Shown one piece after another: positions 7,491-9,809 of a DNA stretch of 9,809 bases. This DNA is from Myxococcales bacterium (GTDB taxonomy: Bacteria; Myxococcota; Bradymonadia; REDH01), in assembly GCA_018970625.1 (NCBI GenBank), contig JAGWVZ010000097.1, forward strand, positions 1 to 9,809, in the 5' to 3' direction. Both the position numbers and the translations under genes were made by a program. Each line of letters opens with the position of its first letter. Positions within the stretch are counted from its first letter, which is position 1. The notes under the pieces were generated by a model. That model was not told where the DNA came from. It saw nothing but the letters and a program-made list of their open reading frames with translations, and did no database searches.

Positions 7491-7502
7491 CGCCTGCAGG
7501 CG
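7491..7502. repeat. 12-bp perfect palindrome in convergent gap
   Basis: CGCCTGCAGGCG reads the same on both strands. It lies 22 bp from the stop of the GGDEF-EAL gene, in the 140-bp gap between two convergent genes. A nearby 5-bp stem (TGTGG 7503-7507 with CCACA 7516-7520) follows. Role unknown: possibly a weak bidirectional terminator or a protein site. Confidence 0.4.
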
Positions 7503-7523
7503 TGTGGATGATGCGCCACAAAC

Positions 7524-9503
7524 TTATTCTGAGCGAACCTGACCGGGGGCCGACTGTCTGGCCTGCTGCTCGATATCCGAGGCTGGCTGCGTATGCACAG
7601 TCTCTGAGGGTCGAGGCACACGTCGGTGTGCGCCTGTCGAGGGCTGCGTGAACAACAGGTCGAACGACTCGGCCGGCATGGGCCGCCCGAGCAGATAGCC
7701 CTGCCCGTAATCGCAACCCAGCTCGTGCAGCAGATCTCGCTGCTGCTGGGTTTCAATGCCCTCCGCAACGACCTTCAGTCCCAGAGAATGCGACATCCGG
7801 ATGATGTTGTCGCACAGCACCAGCGCCTTGGCGCCGGGTTCGATGCGCGACACAAAGCTGCGGTCGATTTTGACGATATCCACGTCAAAACTGTGGAGCT
7901 GACCGATGGAGGAATAACCCGTGCCGAAATCGTCGAGCGCCAACTGGATGCCGGCCTGTCTGAAAAACTCCAGGTGGCGCCAGGTGGCGGGGTGGGCATC
8001 CAGAATGACACCCTCTGTGATTTCGATGATGATAGCGTCTGCCGGTGCTCCGAGCTCCTGCAGCAGTTGCAGGCACTGAGGTGGTTGGTCGCCGTCTTCG
8101 CGAAACTGTACGGGAGACCGGTTGATGCTGACCTGAAACTCGGGCTCGGCTGTTTTGCGCCAGACCATGGCCTGTGCCGAGGCCTTTTGAAATACCCAGT
8201 CGCCGATGGCGTGAATGGTACCATTGGACTCGGCGATGGGAATGAACTCTCCAGGGCTCACGGAGCCGACGGTACGATGGTTCCAGCGTACCAGCGCCTC
8301 GGCTTTCTTGAGCGCACCGGTGCGAAGGTCGTAAATCGGCTGATAGACGACGTTCAGCTCGTTGTTTTCGATGGCATCGTGAAGGTCTTGCGAGAGCTGG
8401 AAGAAGCGCTCGACCGGGTTTGCTGAGTCACTTGCAACGAGGGTGGCGACGCGTGGACGACCGGAGCGTCGCGCGAGCGCGACGGCCTCTTCAGCGCGCT
8501 GCAAGACCGACTCGGCGTGTGGGGTTTGGTCGGCCTCGATGGTGGTGATACCGACCGCCACAGCGATTCGCACCTGCCGGTCACCGATGATGACAGGTTC
8601 GTCAAATCGCGAAGCTACAGTGCGCGCGATCGTGACTGCCTCGGCCGACTCGGTCTCGGGCAGCAGCACGAGAAAGTCATCGGCGCCCATGCGCGCGATG
8701 GTAGCCGTCGCCGGCAGGGCTGTGCGAAGGCGCCGAGCCACTGACCTGAGAAGATGGTCGCCAGCATCTCGACCCAGACTGTCGGTGATGGAACCAAACC
8801 GCTCAATGTCCATGCGCAGGACCGCAAGCGCAGGGTGAGGGTGCACGCAGTGCTGGCCAAGGCGATTCACAAAGCGATGACGGTTAGGGAGGCCCGTCAG
8901 TGTGTCGGTGAACATGGTTTCAAGCATGCGCACCTGCGCATCTTCTGCAGCCGCGAGCCCCTTGTCGTGCAGCCACCTCATCGCCCCGATCAGGGAGACA
9001 ATCAGCAGTGAATTGAGCCACGCCGATGGATTATAAAGTGCATCGGCCTCGGGGTATCGAAGCATCAGCAAGGCGTGAATGACCCCAGCCGTAATGAACA
9101 CCCATGGCAGGCTGGAGATCGTCGCAGCCACCAGCACGCTCACCCAGATGACCTGTGGCATACTGACATCGACTACGCGTTCTGGGAGCACCATGGCGGT
9201 GAGCACGGCCAACGTCACAGCGAGCAACGCGGCTATCGCACCGCCCCGAACCTGTGCGAACTGGTTACGGACCAGCAGGCTGAGGCTGCCTACGGACAGA
9301 CAACCCAGCATGATGGACCGCGGATAGTGGAACCCGTCGAACAAGGTAATGATGCCCAGCTCGTGCAGACCAATGAGGACAGCCTGCCCGTAACAGGCGA
9401 CCGCAATGCTGATGGCAATCCAGCTGGCGACGCGTGCACGCAGTCGCTGGCCCACGTCGTGAGCCGAAACAGAGGATGTGGTCAGCGAGGTTTGTACGCG
9501 CAT
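7524..9503 (-). CDS. Membrane-anchored GGDEF-EAL protein (degenerate GGDEF, intact-looking EAL; probable c-di-GMP phosphodiesterase)
   Basis: 659 residues from the ATG at 9503. Residues about 25-176 hold five or six hydrophobic segments with no recognisable ligand-binding motif, so this is a membrane sensor of unknown type. A GGDEF domain follows (about 200-355): DTLTGLPNRHRF is present, but the active-site motif reads GADDF (273-277). The usual Asn of the D-x-F-x-x-x-N-D segment is Thr (ITDSLG), and no RxxD inhibitory site precedes the motif, so cyclase activity is doubtful. The EAL domain (about 370-620) keeps EALVRW (402-407), the Asn of SINRSP, EITEG, DDFGTGYSS (524-532), VKIDRSF, AEGIET and the Gln of GQGYLLGRP. 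These are the metal- and substrate-binding residues of active phosphodiesterases. A Pro/Ser-rich tail follows. A TTG at 9539 would add 12 residues but has no ribosome site; before the ATG is AAGAG at about 5 nt. Confidence 0.95.
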   Translation of the reverse strand: MRVQTSLTTSSVSAHDVGQRLRARVASWIAISIAVACYGQAVLIGLHELGIITLFDGFHYPRSIMLGCLSVGSLSLLVRNQFAQVRGGAIAALLAVTLAVLTAMVLPERVVDVSMPQVIWVSVLVAATISSLPWVFITAGVIHALLMLRYPEADALYNPSAWLNSLLIVSLIGAMRWLHDKGLAAAEDAQVRMLETMFTDTLTGLPNRHRFVNRLGQHCVHPHPALAVLRMDIERFGSITDSLGRDAGDHLLRSVARRLRTALPATATIARMGADDFLVLLPETESAEAVTIARTVASRFDEPVIIGDRQVRIAVAVGITTIEADQTPHAESVLQRAEEAVALARRSGRPRVATLVASDSANPVERFFQLSQDLHDAIENNELNVVYQPIYDLRTGALKKAEALVRWNHRTVGSVSPGEFIPIAESNGTIHAIGDWVFQKASAQAMVWRKTAEPEFQVSINRSPVQFREDGDQPPQCLQLLQELGAPADAIIIEITEGVILDAHPATWRHLEFFRQAGIQLALDDFGTGYSSIGQLHSFDVDIVKIDRSFVSRIEPGAKALVLCDNIIRMSHSLGLKVVAEGIETQQQRDLLHELGCDYGQGYLLGRPMPAESFDLLFTQPSTGAHRRVPRPSETVHTQPASDIEQQARQSAPGQVRSE

Positions 9504-9586
9504 TCGGTCTCTTTTACATCTCCTGCAGCCGTTGCGCAATCAGGCACGGCGGGGACGTTGCGAGCACATGCGCTAGACTGGAATGC

Positions 9587-9598
9587 TGCACCGGTGCA
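9587..9598. repeat. 12-bp perfect palindrome upstream of the GGDEF-EAL gene
   Basis: TGCACCGGTGCA is fully self-complementary. A further GGTGCA half-site repeats at 9602-9607, separated by AAA. It lies about 84 bp upstream of the GGDEF-EAL start and 30 bp downstream of the receptor stop (minus strand). The size and position suit an operator for the downstream gene, but no regulator is identified. Confidence 0.4.
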
Positions 9599-9626
9599 AA
9601 AGGTGCATCCACGTCCGCTGTGGATG
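9598..9626 (-). terminator. Intrinsic-terminator-like hairpin after the TonB-dependent receptor
   Basis: On the minus strand, 1 nt after the receptor stop codon, CATCCAC (9626-9620) pairs with GTGGATG (9612-9606) around a 7-nt loop. CACC and then TTTT (9601-9598) follow. The 7-bp stem is real, but the T-run is short and 4 nt removed, so termination is probable rather than certain. It would separate the receptor transcript from the GGDEF-EAL gene. Confidence 0.45.
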
Positions 9627-9627
9627 T

Positions 9628-9809
9628 CTAGTACGCCCAACGAATGCCAATTTGTGCCTGTAACGGCTTGCCGGGCCTTGCTCCGAAGGGAAGACGCGAG
9701 GCCAGAGGTTGCGCGTTGGTGAGATTCTCGCCGCGCACATACACGTGCAAGTCATCGATAATGCGCACATCGACCAGTGCGTCCAACATGGAAAACCCGT
9801 CGGTGAACA
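9628..9809 (-). CDS. TonB-dependent outer-membrane receptor, C-terminal end (5' truncated by window edge)
   Basis: The reverse strand stays open from the window edge to a TAG at 9630-9628, giving 60 codons with no start inside. The translation includes LDALVDVRIIDDLHVYVRGENLTNAQP, then GARPGKPLQAQIGIRWAY. The pattern of an amphipathic strand, a G/V-ENL-x-N turn, a PG-(K/R) loop and a last beta-strand ending in an aromatic residue is that of the final strands of TonB-dependent receptors (siderophore, cobalamin or sugar uptake), where the terminal aromatic is recognised by the BAM machinery. The plug domain, TonB box and substrate cannot be judged from this end. A hairpin follows the stop. Another outer-membrane barrel is possible but less likely. 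Confidence 0.8.
   Translation of the reverse strand, partial: FTDGFSMLDALVDVRIIDDLHVYVRGENLTNAQPLASRLPFGARPGKPLQAQIGIRWAY

Noticed and set aside
9593..9623. Sigma-54-like -24/-12 promoter on the minus strand (GG ... TTTTGC) before the GGDEF-EAL gene
   Set aside because: The GG-to-GC spacing is 11 nt instead of the strictly required 10, and the bases overlap the terminator-like hairpin.
9075..9722. Plus-strand open frame of 215 codons opposite the GGDEF-EAL start and receptor end
   Set aside because: It runs antisense through two convincing minus-strand genes, and its composition (His/Gln/Arg-rich) is that of a shadow frame.
1..9809. Mobile element, CRISPR array, phage or defence island
   Set aside because: No transposase, integrase, direct-repeat array, tRNA or toxin-antitoxin-like pair was seen. 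The genes are housekeeping or ordinary accessory functions, so I do not claim a new system here.

Overview
The window reads as an ordinary, gene-dense chromosomal stretch of a Gram-negative, outer-membrane bacterium with moderately high GC. The best lineage clue is a secreted matrixin-type metalloprotease. Its tail (Pro/Asp-rich linker, Gly-Cys, short hydrophobic helix, terminal Arg cluster) looks like the MYXO-CTERM sorting signal of myxobacteria and related (former delta-proteobacterial) lineages. The C-terminal end of a TonB-dependent receptor supports an outer membrane. No taxonomic search was possible, so the lineage is an inference.

Layout, left to right. (1) The 3' end of trpB and complete trpA on the plus strand, overlapping by ATGA: the end of a tryptophan operon. 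(2) A 74-bp convergent gap holding a near-perfect copy of the ParB-binding parS palindrome. (3) purE-purK on the minus strand, also overlapping by 4 bp, the two-step CO2-fixing branch of purine synthesis. (4) A divergent gap of about 345 bp with a candidate promoter for the next gene. (5) A PcaF/PaaJ-like thiolase on the plus strand. (6) The MYXO-CTERM-like matrixin, then, 3 bp later, an XPD/DinG-family iron-sulphur helicase most like YoaA. (7) A GC-rich convergent gap with palindromes. (8) On the minus strand, a membrane-anchored GGDEF-EAL protein whose GGDEF half is degenerate and whose EAL half looks intact. (9) Upstream of it on the same strand, the last 60 codons of a TonB-dependent receptor, followed by a terminator-like hairpin.

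Functionally the window mixes housekeeping biosynthesis (Trp, purine), DNA repair (helicase), acyl-CoA metabolism, secretion and c-di-GMP signalling. I see no mobile element, CRISPR array, tRNA or rRNA, and no gene cluster that looks like a new defence or biosynthetic system. The most noteworthy items are the parS-like site, the MYXO-CTERM protease closely linked to a repair helicase, and the degenerate-GGDEF/intact-EAL architecture.
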